DNA of 64,000 bases from Vibrio gigantis (GCF_024347515.1 NZ_AP025492.1:2914001-2978000), one strand, 5' to 3'. Counted from the stretch's first letter, positions 34,838 through 44,831 are shown. Translations and numbers: made by a program. Notes: generated by a model from the letters alone, not told the origin.

Positions 34838-37243
34838 ATGAAATACGGCTATTTCGATAACGACAATCGCGAATACGTCATCACTCGCCCTGATGTACCA
34901 GCACCTTGGACCAACTACCTAGGTACTGAAAAGTTTTGTACTGTAATTTCGCACAATGCGGGCGGTTACTCGTTCTACAATTCTCCGGAATACAACCGTG
35001 TTACTAAATTCCGTCCGAACGGCACCTTTGACCGCCCTGGACACTATGTTTACCTGCGTGATGATGAGACAGGTGACTACTGGTCTATCTCTTGGCAACC
35101 AGTGGCAAAGAGCCTAGATGAAGCAAACTACGAGGTTCGTCACGGCCTGTCATACTCAAAATTCAAGTGTGAATACAGCGGCATTACCGCAACCAAAACG
35201 CTATTCGTCCCTAAGGGCGAAGATGCAGAAGTTTGGGACGTTGTGCTAAAGAACAACACTGATAAGCCACGCACTATCAGCACGTTCTCATTTGTAGAGT
35301 TCTCGTTCAGCCACATCCAATCAGACAACCAGAACCACCAGATGTCTTTGTACTCTGCGGGCACGTCTTATCAAGAAGGCGTGTTGGAATACGATCTGTA
35401 CTACAACACTAACGACTTTGAAGGCTTCTACTACCTAGCGTCAACCTTCTCACCAGATAGCTACGACGGGCAGCGTGACAACTTCCTTGGCATGTACCGT
35501 GATGAAGCAAATCCAATTGCGGTTGAAAACGGTAAGTGTTCGAACAGCGCTCAAACCTGTTACAACCACTGTGGCTCTCTGCATAAGCAATTCACAATTC
35601 AACCGGGTGAAGAAGTTCGCTTTGCGTACGTACTAGGTATCGGTAAAGGTAACGGTGAACGCCTACGTGAAAAATACCAAGACACAGCAAATGTAGACGC
35701 AGCATTCCAAGGTATCAAAGATCACTGGGACGAGCGTTGCAACAAGTTCCAAGTTAAGTCTCCGAACGAAGGCTTAGACACTATGATCAATACCTGGACA
35801 CTATACCAAGCAGAAACTTGTGTAGTGTGGTCGCGCTTTGCATCATTCATTGAAGTAGGCGGACGTACTGGTCTTGGCTACCGTGATACGGCGCAAGATG
35901 CTATATCCGTACCTCATGCAAACCCACAAATGACCAAAAAGCGTATTATCGATCTGCTTCGCGGCCAAGTGAAAGCGGGCTACGGTCTACACTTGTTCGA
36001 TCCAGACTGGTTTGATCCAGAGAAAGCAGACGTTGAACCTTCAAAGTCTCCAACAGTTGTTCCAACACCGTCCGATGACGACAAGATCCACGGCATTGAA
36101 GATACTTGCTCTGATGATCACTTGTGGATCGTCCCAACCATCATCAAATACGTGATGGAAACCGGTGAGCACGACTTCTTTGATGAAGTAATTCCTTACG
36201 CAGACGGTGGCGAAGCGACTGTTTACGAACACATGAAAGCGGCACTGAACTTCTCTGCTGAATACGTAGGTCAAACCGGTATCTGTAAAGGCCTACGTGC
36301 TGACTGGAACGACTGCTTGAACCTAGGTGGCGGTGAATCTTCAATGGTTTCATTCCTACACTTCTGGGCTCTGCAAGAATTCTTAGACTTAGCCAAGTTC
36401 CGCAATAACGACGCTGATGTTGCGAAATACACTGAAATGGCTGCGAATGTTCGCGAAGCGTGTGAAACACACCTTTGGGATGATGAAGGTGGCTGGTACA
36501 TCCGTGGCCTAACAAAAAATGGCGACAAGATCGGCACTGCTCAACAAACTGAAGGTCGAGTACACCTTGAGTCAAACACGCTAGCGGTTCTATCTGGTGC
36601 GGTTTCTCAAGAGCGCGGCGAGAAAGCGATGGACGCTGTGGATGAGAACCTATTCTCCGAATACGGCCTACACCTAAACTCTCCATCGTTCGCTACACCA
36701 AACGATGATATCGGCTTTGTGACTCGCGTTTACCAAGGCGTAAAAGAGAACGGCGCAATCTTCTCTCACCCTAACCCATGGGCTTGGGTAGCAGAAGCGA
36801 AGCTAGGCCGTGGTGACCGTGCGATGAAATTCTACGACGCACTAAACCCGTACAACCAAAACGACATGATTGAAACGCGCTACGCAGAACCATACTCGTA
36901 CGTGCAGTTCATCATGGGTAAAGATCACCAAGACCATGGCCGTGCAAACCACCCTTGGTTAACGGGTACCTCTGGTTGGGCTTACTTCGCGGTAACCAAC
37001 TTCATTCTTGGTGTTCGTACCGGCTTTGAAGGCTTAACGGTTGATCCATGTATCCCGACTGATTGGCCAGAGTTCGAGGTTACTCGTCAATGGCGTGGCG
37101 CGACTTACAACATCACGGTGCAAAACCCGAATGCAGTAAGCAAAGGCGTTGCCTCTATCACTATCAATGGTGAATCAGTTGAAGGCGCAATCCCAGTACA
37201 AGCAGAAGGCAGCGTGAACGATGTTGTCGTTGTTCTAGGCTAG
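34838..37243 (+). CDS. chbP: N,N'-diacetylchitobiose phosphorylase (GH94)
   Basis: Starting at the ATG at 34838 (AAGGA 7 bases upstream) the product has 801 residues and begins MKYGYFDNDNREYVITRPDV, essentially the N-terminus of the characterised Vibrio proteolyticus enzyme. An earlier in-frame ATG is not supported. It has an N-terminal beta-sandwich, a helical linker and an (alpha/alpha)6 barrel. The general acid Asp is in GLRADWNDCLNLGG (near residue 492). It converts (GlcNAc)2 plus phosphate to GlcNAc and GlcNAc-1-phosphate in the cytoplasm, saving one ATP. The next gene handles the phosphorylated product. Confidence 0.95.
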   Translation: MKYGYFDNDNREYVITRPDVPAPWTNYLGTEKFCTVISHNAGGYSFYNSPEYNRVTKFRPNGTFDRPGHYVYLRDDETGDYWSISWQPVAKSLDEANYEVRHGLSYSKFKCEYSGITATKTLFVPKGEDAEVWDVVLKNNTDKPRTISTFSFVEFSFSHIQSDNQNHQMSLYSAGTSYQEGVLEYDLYYNTNDFEGFYYLASTFSPDSYDGQRDNFLGMYRDEANPIAVENGKCSNSAQTCYNHCGSLHKQFTIQPGEEVRFAYVLGIGKGNGERLREKYQDTANVDAAFQGIKDHWDERCNKFQVKSPNEGLDTMINTWTLYQAETCVVWSRFASFIEVGGRTGLGYRDTAQDAISVPHANPQMTKKRIIDLLRGQVKAGYGLHLFDPDWFDPEKADVEPSKSPTVVPTPSDDDKIHGIEDTCSDDHLWIVPTIIKYVMETGEHDFFDEVIPYADGGEATVYEHMKAALNFSAEYVGQTGICKGLRADWNDCLNLGGGESSMVSFLHFWALQEFLDLAKFRNNDADVAKYTEMAANVREACETHLWDDEGGWYIRGLTKNGDKIGTAQQTEGRVHLESNTLAVLSGAVSQERGEKAMDAVDENLFSEYGLHLNSPSFATPNDDIGFVTRVYQGVKENGAIFSHPNPWAWVAEAKLGRGDRAMKFYDALNPYNQNDMIETRYAEPYSYVQFIMGKDHQDHGRANHPWLTGTSGWAYFAVTNFILGVRTGFEGLTVDPCIPTDWPEFEVTRQWRGATYNITVQNPNAVSKGVASITINGESVEGAIPVQAEGSVNDVVVVLG

Positions 37244-37266
37244 TCACTCAATTTAACGAACAACTC

Positions 37267-37296
37267 TTGTCTCAAGTCTTTACAGGCTTGAGACAA
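37267..37296 (+). promoter_or_regulatory. Intercistronic hairpin between chbP and the mutase gene
   Basis: TTGTCTCAAG and CTTGAGACAA form a perfect 10-bp stem with a 10-nt loop. There is no T tail; it is probably a stability or processing element ahead of the last gene of the operon. Confidence 0.55.
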
Positions 37297-37317
37297 TGAG
37301 ACTAAAAGGATTTTCTA

Positions 37318-38730
37318 ATGATTAAATTTGGTACAGGTGGCTGGCGCGCTTTCATTGGTGAAGAGTTCACCAGAGAGAACGTTCGCTTAGTAGCGCAAGC
37401 ACTCGCTAACATCATCAACAACGAAGATGCTGCCAAGAATGGATTTGTGATCGGTTATGACCGTCGTTTCCTTTCAGATAAAGCGGCATGCTGGTTTGCA
37501 GAAGTACTTGCAGCGAATAACATCAGAGTAAGCTTCATTGATAAATTCGTTCCAACACCTATCGTGATGTTCCAAGCAAAAGAGATGGGGTGTACCTACT
37601 CAGCGTGTATCACCGCTTCTCACAACCCAGCAGACTACAACGGTATCAAGGTGTTTATTGAAGGTGGTCGTGATGCTGACGAGATCATCACCGAGAAGAT
37701 CGAACAGCAAATCGCAACCCTAACTAACGAAGACGTTATCCGTGTCGATTTCGAACAAGCGTTAAATGACAAAGAGATCGAGATCATCAATCCGATGAAC
37801 GACTTTGTGGATTCGATCATCAACTTTATTGATATCGATTCGATCAAGAAAGCCAACCTACGCGTACTGATCGATCCAATGTTTGGTGTGGCGAAAAACG
37901 CTCTGCAAACGGTTCTTATCAACGGTCGTTGTGATGTCGATGTCATCAACGATGGTAAAAACCCAGATTTTGGTGGCTTGATGCCATCGCCAAATGCCGC
38001 AACGCTGTATCGCTTGAAGCACTTAGTAGCCGCTGAAGGTTATGACATTGGTATTGGTACCGATGGCGATGCCGACCGCTTGGGTATCATCGATGAGAAA
38101 GGTCACTTCATTCACCCTAACGAAGTACTTCTGCTGCTTTACTACTACTTGTTGGAATACAAAGGCTGGAAAGGCTCTGTCGTGCGTAACATCGCAACCA
38201 CACACCTGCTAGATAAAGTGGCGGCGGATCATGGCGAGAAGAGCTTTGAGGTTCCGGTAGGCTTTAAACATATCAGCTCGCAAATGGAAGCCGATGACTC
38301 ACTGATTGGTGGAGAAAGCTCAGGTGGTTTAACCATTCGTGGTCACATCAAAGGTAAAGACGGCGTATTTGCTTCTAGCTTGCTGGTTGAAATGATCAGT
38401 GTGACGGGCAAAAAGCTGTCTGAACTGCTTGATGAGATCTATTCCAAATACGGCTATGCCTACACCGCTGAAGGCGACTGCAAGTTTAAGCCTTCAGAGA
38501 AAGAAGCACTCTACACCAAGATCTATGTAGAGAAGCAACTGCCTGAATTTGAATACGAAATTGAAAAAGTCAGCTATGAAGATGGTGCCAAGGTGTACTT
38601 CAAGAATGGCGGCTGGGTAATTGCTCGCTTCTCAGGAACAGAGCCGTTACTACGAATCTTCGCAGAAATGGAAGATAAAGACACTGCAGAACGTGTTCTT
38701 CAAAAAGTGAAAGACTTCCTCTCTCTATAG
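37318..38730 (+). CDS. Phosphohexomutase, probable GlcNAc-1-phosphate mutase of chitobiose catabolism
   Basis: This 470-residue alpha-D-phosphohexomutase has the phosphoserine loop CITASHNPADYNG (near residues 98-110), a metal-binding loop GIGTDGDADRLG (near 242-253), sugar-binding GGESSGG (near 327-333) and the phosphate-binding C-terminal motif ARFSGTEPLLRI. It should turn GlcNAc-1-P from chitobiose phosphorylase into GlcNAc-6-P. Substrate specificity is inferred from being last in the operon, equal to VC0611; phosphoglucomutase/phosphomannomutase annotations are common for this family. Codon use is moderately biased. A perfect terminator follows. Confidence 0.9.
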   Translation: MIKFGTGGWRAFIGEEFTRENVRLVAQALANIINNEDAAKNGFVIGYDRRFLSDKAACWFAEVLAANNIRVSFIDKFVPTPIVMFQAKEMGCTYSACITASHNPADYNGIKVFIEGGRDADEIITEKIEQQIATLTNEDVIRVDFEQALNDKEIEIINPMNDFVDSIINFIDIDSIKKANLRVLIDPMFGVAKNALQTVLINGRCDVDVINDGKNPDFGGLMPSPNAATLYRLKHLVAAEGYDIGIGTDGDADRLGIIDEKGHFIHPNEVLLLLYYYLLEYKGWKGSVVRNIATTHLLDKVAADHGEKSFEVPVGFKHISSQMEADDSLIGGESSGGLTIRGHIKGKDGVFASSLLVEMISVTGKKLSELLDEIYSKYGYAYTAEGDCKFKPSEKEALYTKIYVEKQLPEFEYEIEKVSYEDGAKVYFKNGGWVIARFSGTEPLLRIFAEMEDKDTAERVLQKVKDFLSL

Positions 38731-38806
38731 GCTTATAGAGTGCAGCAGTTTTGTATGGGATTTAACAAATCACTGCCTTGTTAAAGCCTATAGGTGAAGA
38801 ACTCTT

Positions 38807-38840
38807 GCCCAGTACTTTAATTAAAGTACTGGGCTTTTTT
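38807..38840 (+). terminator. Intrinsic terminator of the chitobiose operon
   Basis: A perfect 28-base palindrome (GCCCAGTACTTTAA and its complement) is followed directly by TTTTTT. It ends the operon that starts at 24121. Confidence 0.93.
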
Positions 38841-38880
38841 ATCGTGATTCTTGTAACGATTAGTATCGTGTTGTATCCCT

Positions 38881-39909
38881 TTAAAAAGCCAACACGCCTT
38901 TAGTATCGACTTTTACGTTTACTGGCATACCCACTTCAAGCGCTTCTGATGAGGTTGCCAACAACTTCTGACCATGAGCTTCAATAACATAGCGACAGTG
39001 GTCGCCCATAAATTGCTGTTCTAGCACTGAAATAGCGCTGTCTTGCTCATAACTTGCTTGGATCTGCTGTGGTCTTAGTAACAACGAACATTCCGATCCC
39101 ACTTCAATCTGAGTTTGTGCTTTAGCTTCTATCAGGCCTAAGCTTGTTTTAAATTCATTTCCTGAAATACGCTGTGCATTCAGATAACTGCCACCACCCA
39201 GGAAATCAGCAACGAACTTACTCGAAGGGTGGAAATACAACTCAGATGCCGAACCATACTGTTCAATCACACCATGGTTCATTACTGCCATCTTATCTGC
39301 AAACGCGAACGCTTCTTCACGACTGTGAGTTACGAAGATAGCTGTGACACCTTGTTTCTTAAAGATCTTACGAATTTGAGAAATCAGCTCGTGGCGAACC
39401 TGAGTATCGATGTTTGAGAATGGTTCATCTAACAGTAGTAAGTCTGGCTTATATGCCAAAGAACGAGCAATCGCGACGCGCTGTTGTTGACCACCAGAAA
39501 GTTGATGTGGGTATCGATCACCGAACTCACCTAAGTGAACCAGTTCCAGCATCTCTTGAACTTTCTCTTTCTTTTGCTGCTCTGAGAGTGCTTTTAATCC
39601 AAAGCCGACATTCTGATTGACCGTCAGGTGCGGGAATAGGGCGTAATCTTGGAAAATCATACCAATGTTACGCTGCTCTGGTGGCAGCCAATTCTCACCA
39701 TCATCAATGGTTTGACAGTTCAAACTCATCACACCGCTACTCAATGGAAGTAACCCCGCAATCGCCTTAAGTAACGTCGTTTTGCCGCAGCCACTCGCAC
39801 CAAGAAGACAAACAATTTCACCATGCTCAACTTCTAATGAGAGCGCTTCCAAAATGGTTTGCGACTCATACTTACAAGTCAAATCTTTAATTGATAATGC
39901 ACAACTCAT
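38881..39909 (-). CDS. fbpC: Iron(III) ABC transporter ATP-binding protein FbpC
   Basis: The 342-residue ATPase has Walker A GASGCGKTT (near 37-45), signature LSGGQQQR (near 136-143), Walker B LLLLDEPFSNID and the switch His in FVTHSREEA. The C-terminal half forms the regulatory TOBE/OB-fold domain typical of the FbpC/PotA subfamily. It powers uptake of free Fe3+ delivered by FbpA. Its start codon overlaps the last base of the fbpB stop (TAATG), so it is translationally coupled. Confidence 0.93.
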   Translation of the reverse strand: MSCALSIKDLTCKYESQTILEALSLEVEHGEIVCLLGASGCGKTTLLKAIAGLLPLSSGVMSLNCQTIDDGENWLPPEQRNIGMIFQDYALFPHLTVNQNVGFGLKALSEQQKKEKVQEMLELVHLGEFGDRYPHQLSGGQQQRVAIARSLAYKPDLLLLDEPFSNIDTQVRHELISQIRKIFKKQGVTAIFVTHSREEAFAFADKMAVMNHGVIEQYGSASELYFHPSSKFVADFLGGGSYLNAQRISGNEFKTSLGLIEAKAQTQIEVGSECSLLLRPQQIQASYEQDSAISVLEQQFMGDHCRYVIEAHGQKLLATSSEALEVGMPVNVKVDTKGVLAF

Positions 39910-41534
39910 TAGTTTTTCTGCTCCAAGGAACGGTTTACGATGATCAGAGGAATTAGACCCACCAACACCAATAATACAGCAGGCATTGCCGCTAATTCTA
40001 GGTGCTCATCTGAGGCATAGTTATAAACATAAGTCGCCAATGTTTCGAAGTTGAAAGGACGCAGCAGCAATGCCGCATTCAACTCTTTCATTGATTCGAT
40101 AAACACCAGTAAACCCGCGATCAATGCGCCACGTTTAATTAAAGGTAAGTGAACACGGCGTAACATCTGATTGGTATTACAACCCATGGTTTTTGAAGCC
40201 ATATCCAATGAAGGCGATACTTTACTCAAGCTACTTTCAATACTGCCAATCGCAACCGCCGAAAAGCGCACGACCATGGCAAAGATTAGCGCGAACATGG
40301 AACCAGAGAAGATCAAACCAGGTCGTCCCCACTCCATTACTTTCGCAATGTCATTGACTAAGTGATCCATGAACAAAACAGGTACCATCACACCAATCGC
40401 TAACACGGTTCCTGGAACGGCATAGCCCATTGAAGCGAGGCGCATATAAGCCTGATTTTTCTTACTCGGGCTAACGCGTTGATTGAAGTTAACAATCATA
40501 GCTACAATCACACCAATAATCGCAGCAGCCACCGAAACATAAAGGCTGTTAACAGCATACTCTCTGAACTCAGGAGTCCAGCTCTGAGAAAAATATTTAT
40601 AGGCATAAATGATGAGCTGACCAAGAGGGAACAAGAATGCGACGCAAACTAATCCCCAGCACCAAAATAGCGCCAGCCATTTTTTCCCCCCAGAAAGGTC
40701 GTAACGAAAATCTTCGCGACTGCTGAATTGATTCTGGAATAGCTTCTGCTTACGGCGACTGTATCGCTCAGAGCTCAACAGTAAGATCACGATAACCAGC
40801 ATGATTGCAGATATTTTCGCTGCAGCCGTTAAGCTTGAATAGCCTAGCCAAGTATCATAAACCGCAGTCGTTAAAGTATTTACTGCAAAGTAACTCACGG
40901 TACCAAAATCACCGATGGTTTCCATAGCAACAAGCGATAACCCGACCGCCATAGATGGGCGAACAAGTGGTAAGGAGATACGACGAAAGCTTTCCCAAGG
41001 TGAGCATTTTAGCAAACGAGCGGATTGCAATAAGGAGACGTTTTGCTCCATAAATGCCGCACGGCACAGCAAATAAACATAAGGGTAGAGAACGAGAGAC
41101 AGAACAATAATAGCACCGGATAAGGTTCTAATATCCGGGAACCAATACTCACCGGGTCCCCACCCTGTAAGCTCCCTCAGTAGAACCTGAACAGGGCCTG
41201 CAAAGTCGAACCAATCGGTAAAGATATACCCAACAATATAGCCAGGCATCGCTAACGGCAGGACTAGTGCCCACTGCAAAACGCGCTCTCCCGGAACACG
41301 GCACATTGCCATCACCCAAGCCGACGGAATACCAAAAACTAAAGACAGGAACATAGTTCCTATGACTAAAACCACCGTATTGTAGGCATAGGTAGGCATC
41401 ACTGTGGACATTAGATGAGAAAAGAGCTCATCTGTTTCTCCAACAGCCGTCGTAAAAATCGCTAAGATCGGTAAAACCAGTAATACAGCAATAATTCCGC
41501 TACTGGTGTTCCACAAATAATTCTTTTCTTTCAT
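39909..41534 (-). CDS. fbpB: Iron(III) ABC transporter permease FbpB
   Basis: This 541-residue permease is a fused duplication. Each half has about six hydrophobic helices and one EAA-type loop (SARLLKCSPWESFRRISLPLVRPS in the first half, ASKTMGCNTNQMLRRVHLPLIKRG in the second). A single polypeptide therefore forms the whole pore, as usual in the Fbp/Sfu/Hit family. It is separated from fbpA by 244 bp with a hairpin and is coupled to fbpC. Confidence 0.93.
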   Translation of the reverse strand: MKEKNYLWNTSSGIIAVLLVLPILAIFTTAVGETDELFSHLMSTVMPTYAYNTVVLVIGTMFLSLVFGIPSAWVMAMCRVPGERVLQWALVLPLAMPGYIVGYIFTDWFDFAGPVQVLLRELTGWGPGEYWFPDIRTLSGAIIVLSLVLYPYVYLLCRAAFMEQNVSLLQSARLLKCSPWESFRRISLPLVRPSMAVGLSLVAMETIGDFGTVSYFAVNTLTTAVYDTWLGYSSLTAAAKISAIMLVIVILLLSSERYSRRKQKLFQNQFSSREDFRYDLSGGKKWLALFWCWGLVCVAFLFPLGQLIIYAYKYFSQSWTPEFREYAVNSLYVSVAAAIIGVIVAMIVNFNQRVSPSKKNQAYMRLASMGYAVPGTVLAIGVMVPVLFMDHLVNDIAKVMEWGRPGLIFSGSMFALIFAMVVRFSAVAIGSIESSLSKVSPSLDMASKTMGCNTNQMLRRVHLPLIKRGALIAGLLVFIESMKELNAALLLRPFNFETLATYVYNYASDEHLELAAMPAVLLVLVGLIPLIIVNRSLEQKN

Positions 41535-41710
41535 CGCCTAACTACAATGAGGCTTAATGAAACACAAATGCATTTGCAAATACATCTCATATCCTTTTAA
41601 TGGTGGGGTTATTTATACCCATATACTCTAATGACTTCAAGGTGAGATGCTAATAACTCAAGGGATCAACGGGGAGCTTTGTATCAAAAAGTGATTTTCC
41701 AATAACAAAC

Positions 41711-41743
41711 AACCCCAAGTAGCCAAAATAGCAACTTGGGGTT
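41711..41743 (-). terminator. Hairpin between fbpA and fbpBC (partial terminator)
   Basis: AACCCCAAGT and ACTTGGGGTT are perfect 10-bp arms around 13 bases. On the minus strand it lies between fbpA and fbpB and is followed by TGTTTGTTATT, a poor T tract. It probably lets some transcription through and gives excess FbpA. Confidence 0.65.
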
Positions 41744-41778
41744 GTCATTTTACTTAGGCCGAAGCCTACCGTAATAAA

Positions 41779-42792
41779 TTATAGATCGAACTTAACTTCA
41801 TCTAATAACTTGATTGCAGCCGCGTGGTGGTTTGCAATTTCATCTAGAGAAATAGTATCTGCTTTAAACTCACCCCATGAAGCAACAAGCTCAGAAGGTT
41901 TAACGTCTGCTTTCACTGGGTATTCGTAGTTCACTTCTGCGTACATGCTTTGTGCTGTGTTACCAGATAGGAATTCCATTAGCTTAACAGCATTCTCTTC
42001 ATTTGGAGAGTATTTAGCCATTGCCATACCAGAGATGTTTACGTGAGTACCTGTAGTTTCTTGGTTAGGGAAGTTAATGTAAACAGAGTCAGCCCAAGCT
42101 TTTTGCTCTTTATCGTTAACCATCTTACCTAGGTAGTAGCTGTTACCAAGAGCAACATCACATAGACCTTCTTTAATCGCTTTAACTTGTGCGCGGTCGT
42201 TACCTTGAGGCTTACGTGCTAGGTTAGCTTTTACACCTTCTAGCCATTCTTTCGTTTCAGCTTCACCTTTGTGAGCAATCATCGAAGATACTAGAGAAAC
42301 ATTGTATGGGTGCTTGCCGCTACGAGTACAGATTTTACCTTTAAATTCAGGCTTAGTTAGATCTTCGTAAGTGAACTCTTCACCTAGGCGACCAACACGG
42401 TCACGTGAAGAATAGACGCTACGAGTACGAGTTGTTAGAGCAAACCACTCGTTGTCTGTATCTTGATATTGAGCTGGGATGTTCTTTTCAAGTACATCGC
42501 TCTCTACAGATTGAACTAGACCTTGTTTAGTTAATTCAGATAGACGGCTGATATCTACAGTTAAGACAACGTCAGCTGGGCTATATTCACCCTCTTGAGC
42601 TAACTTCTCTGCTAAACCTTTTTTAGCAAACTTAACGTTTACTTTAATGCCAGTCTCTTTTGTGAACTCGTTGAACATTGGCTCAACAAGGAAAGGTTGA
42701 CGGTAAGAGTATACATTTACTTCTTCCGCAGCCATTGCTGTCGGGGCAATTACACCACACGCTAGAGCTGAAAGTGTTAGCAGTTTCTTCAT
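41779..42792 (-). CDS. fbpA: Periplasmic iron(III)-binding protein FbpA
   Basis: The ATG at 42792 is chosen because AAGGA precedes it by 7 bases and a signal peptide begins there (MKKLLTLSALACGVIAPTAMAAEE, cleavage near residue 22); an in-frame start 36 codons upstream would bury the signal. The 337-residue product is a family 1-type ferric-binding protein. The first strand VNVYSYRQPFLVEP and the Tyr-rich MYAEVNYEYPV near the C-terminal third carry candidate iron ligands. It hands Fe3+ to FbpBC. A Fur box lies just upstream. Confidence 0.93.
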   Translation of the reverse strand: MKKLLTLSALACGVIAPTAMAAEEVNVYSYRQPFLVEPMFNEFTKETGIKVNVKFAKKGLAEKLAQEGEYSPADVVLTVDISRLSELTKQGLVQSVESDVLEKNIPAQYQDTDNEWFALTTRTRSVYSSRDRVGRLGEEFTYEDLTKPEFKGKICTRSGKHPYNVSLVSSMIAHKGEAETKEWLEGVKANLARKPQGNDRAQVKAIKEGLCDVALGNSYYLGKMVNDKEQKAWADSVYINFPNQETTGTHVNISGMAMAKYSPNEENAVKLMEFLSGNTAQSMYAEVNYEYPVKADVKPSELVASWGEFKADTISLDEIANHHAAAIKLLDEVKFDL

Positions 42793-42814
42793 TGTAAAAT
42801 CCTTTATATCGAAA

Positions 42815-42829
42815 TGATAATGTCTATCA
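42815..42829 (-). promoter_or_regulatory. Fur box upstream of fbpA
   Basis: TGATAAT-G-TCTATCA matches the 7-1-7 Fur consensus TGATAAT-N-ATTATCA at 12 of 14 positions. It lies 23-37 bases upstream of the fbpA start, where Fur-Fe2+ would block transcription when iron is sufficient. The remaining sequence up to 43010 shows nothing else I can assign. Confidence 0.75.
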
Positions 42830-43015
42830 GTTGCGTTATTATATTCATCAATAAAGTAATTACAATGATGAGAGACAAAAAAGTAGCCTTGTAGACCCAA
42901 TCAAACTCTCAGTTTTGTAACATTTTATGTCTAAGCATATGCTTCTATCTGTCTATGAATATGCACATTATTGGTGTGCTAGCCATCCTTCATATCACTT
43001 CACTACTTATATAGA

Positions 43016-43045
43016 AAAACCCCGCAACCATCAGCTGCAGGGTTT
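43016..43045 (-). terminator. Intrinsic terminator of glnK-amtB
   Basis: On the minus strand AAACCCTGCA pairs with TGCGGGGTTT around a loop containing AGCTGATGGT, followed by TTC. It lies 41 bases after the amtB stop codon. Confidence 0.75.
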
Positions 43046-43086
43046 CTATTTTCACTGAACTTACGTTTAAGTTCTGTCTATAGAGT

Positions 43087-44316
43087 CTACTTTACAGATA
43101 CAAACTCAGGGTAAGCGCCAACACCACAATCGTGCATGTCCATGCCTTCCAGCTCTTCGTCTTCACTTACACGAATACCAATGGTCGCTTTAAGTACAGC
43201 CCATACAGCTAGGCTCGCTCCGAACACCCAAGCAAAGATTACTGCAGCACCTAGTAATTGAGCACCAAACGTTGCGTCAGCGTTGCTTAGTGGCACAGCC
43301 ATTAGGCCGAAGAAACCACATACACCGTGTACAGAGATAGCACCTACTGGATCATCAATCTTAGCTTTGTCTAGAGCGATGATGCTGAATACAACCAATG
43401 CACCAGATACCGAACCAATTGCCACTGCAAATAGAGGTGATGGTGATAGAGGGTCTGCAGTGATTGCTACTAGGCCAGCTAACGCGCCGTTAAGAATCAT
43501 GGTTAGGTCTGCTTTACCCCAAGTCGTTTTACATACTAGTAGTGCTGCGATTGCACCTGCTGCAGCTGCTGCGTTGGTGTTAAGGAATATTTGACCGACT
43601 GCTGTTGCGTTCTCAAAGTCTGAAACCATCAGTTGAGAACCGCCGTTGAAGCCGAACCAACCAAACCAAAGGATGAATGTACCTAACGTTGCAAGTGGCA
43701 TGTTTGAACCAGGAATCGGGTAGATTTCACCGTTCTTACCGTATTTACCTTTACGAGCACCTAGTAGTAGAACACCAGCCAACGCTGCTGCCGCACCAGC
43801 CATGTGTACGATACCTGAACCTGCGAAGTCACTGAAACCCGCTTCTGATAGGAAACCACCGCCCCAAGTCCAGTAACCTTCTATTGGGTAGATAAATGCT
43901 GTTAGTACTACTGAGAAGATTAGGAATGACCAAAGCTTCATACGCTCAGCTACTGCACCAGATACCACAGACATTGCGGTTGCAACGAATACTACCTGGA
44001 AGAAGAAGTCTGATTCTAAAGAGTGGTCTGCGCCTTCACCTTGAGTACCAATCAGAGTACCGAATGATGGTAACCAACCGCCTTCGCCGTTATCGACATA
44101 CATAATGTTGTAGCCAACTACTAAGAACGCAGTACATGCAATCGCGTACAGGCAGATGTTCTTAGTTAAAATCTCTGTGGTGTTCTTTGAACGAACTAGG
44201 CCAGCTTCTAACATTGCGAAGCCTGCTGCCATCCACATTACCAACGCACCTGAAATGAGGAAGAAAAAAGTGTCTAGTGCGTAACGTAGTTCCGTTACTG
44301 TTGTTGTAAGTTCCAT
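43087..44316 (-). CDS. amtB: Ammonium transporter AmtB
   Basis: The 409-residue protein has about eleven membrane helices and belongs to the Amt/Rh family. The pore histidines are visible in SGIVHMAGAAAALAG (near 170) and ISVHGVCGFFGL (near 328). Unlike E. coli AmtB it has no cleaved signal sequence: helix 1 (FFFLISGALVMWMAAGFAMLEAG) begins about 16 residues from the Met. It conducts NH3/NH4+ inward and is blocked by unmodified GlnK. It lies 27 bp after glnK in one operon. Confidence 0.94.
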   Translation of the reverse strand: MELTTTVTELRYALDTFFFLISGALVMWMAAGFAMLEAGLVRSKNTTEILTKNICLYAIACTAFLVVGYNIMYVDNGEGGWLPSFGTLIGTQGEGADHSLESDFFFQVVFVATAMSVVSGAVAERMKLWSFLIFSVVLTAFIYPIEGYWTWGGGFLSEAGFSDFAGSGIVHMAGAAAALAGVLLLGARKGKYGKNGEIYPIPGSNMPLATLGTFILWFGWFGFNGGSQLMVSDFENATAVGQIFLNTNAAAAAGAIAALLVCKTTWGKADLTMILNGALAGLVAITADPLSPSPLFAVAIGSVSGALVVFSIIALDKAKIDDPVGAISVHGVCGFFGLMAVPLSNADATFGAQLLGAAVIFAWVFGASLAVWAVLKATIGIRVSEDEELEGMDMHDCGVGAYPEFVSVK

Positions 44317-44343
44317 ATTAAAGTCTCCAGTCCTTGTAATTCT

Positions 44344-44691
<348 letters not shown>

Positions 44692-44729
44692 TTAAATTCT
44701 TGCTTAATCCGTTAATTCTCTTATTACAA

Positions 44730-44745
44730 TCCAAGTAATGTGCCA
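44730..44745 (-). promoter_or_regulatory. Sigma-54 promoter of glnK-amtB
   Basis: On the minus strand TGGCAC-ATTAC-TTGGA fits the -24/-12 element (TGGCAC-N5-TTGCW) with correct GG-to-GC spacing; the -12 GC is GG here. It lies about 50 bases upstream of the start, and NtrC control would be expected. Confidence 0.8.
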
Positions 44746-44800
44746 AAAAGTTAAGTGGTTGATTTTAAATAACTTGAAGATAATTAGGCTGTAATAACGA

Positions 44801-44831
44801 AAAAGGCCGCACCAATATGGTGCGGCCTTTT
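44801..44831 (-). terminator. Terminator of yacL
   Basis: AAAAGGCCGCACCA and TGGTGCGGCCTTTT form a 14-bp stem around 3 bases. It lies downstream of yacL on the minus strand and upstream of the glnK promoter, insulating the two. Confidence 0.9.

Noticed and set aside
36144..36686. A 180-codon minus-strand ORF inside chbP
   Set aside because: It is an antisense shadow of a highly codon-biased gene; the Arg/His/Ser-rich translation is typical of such shadows.
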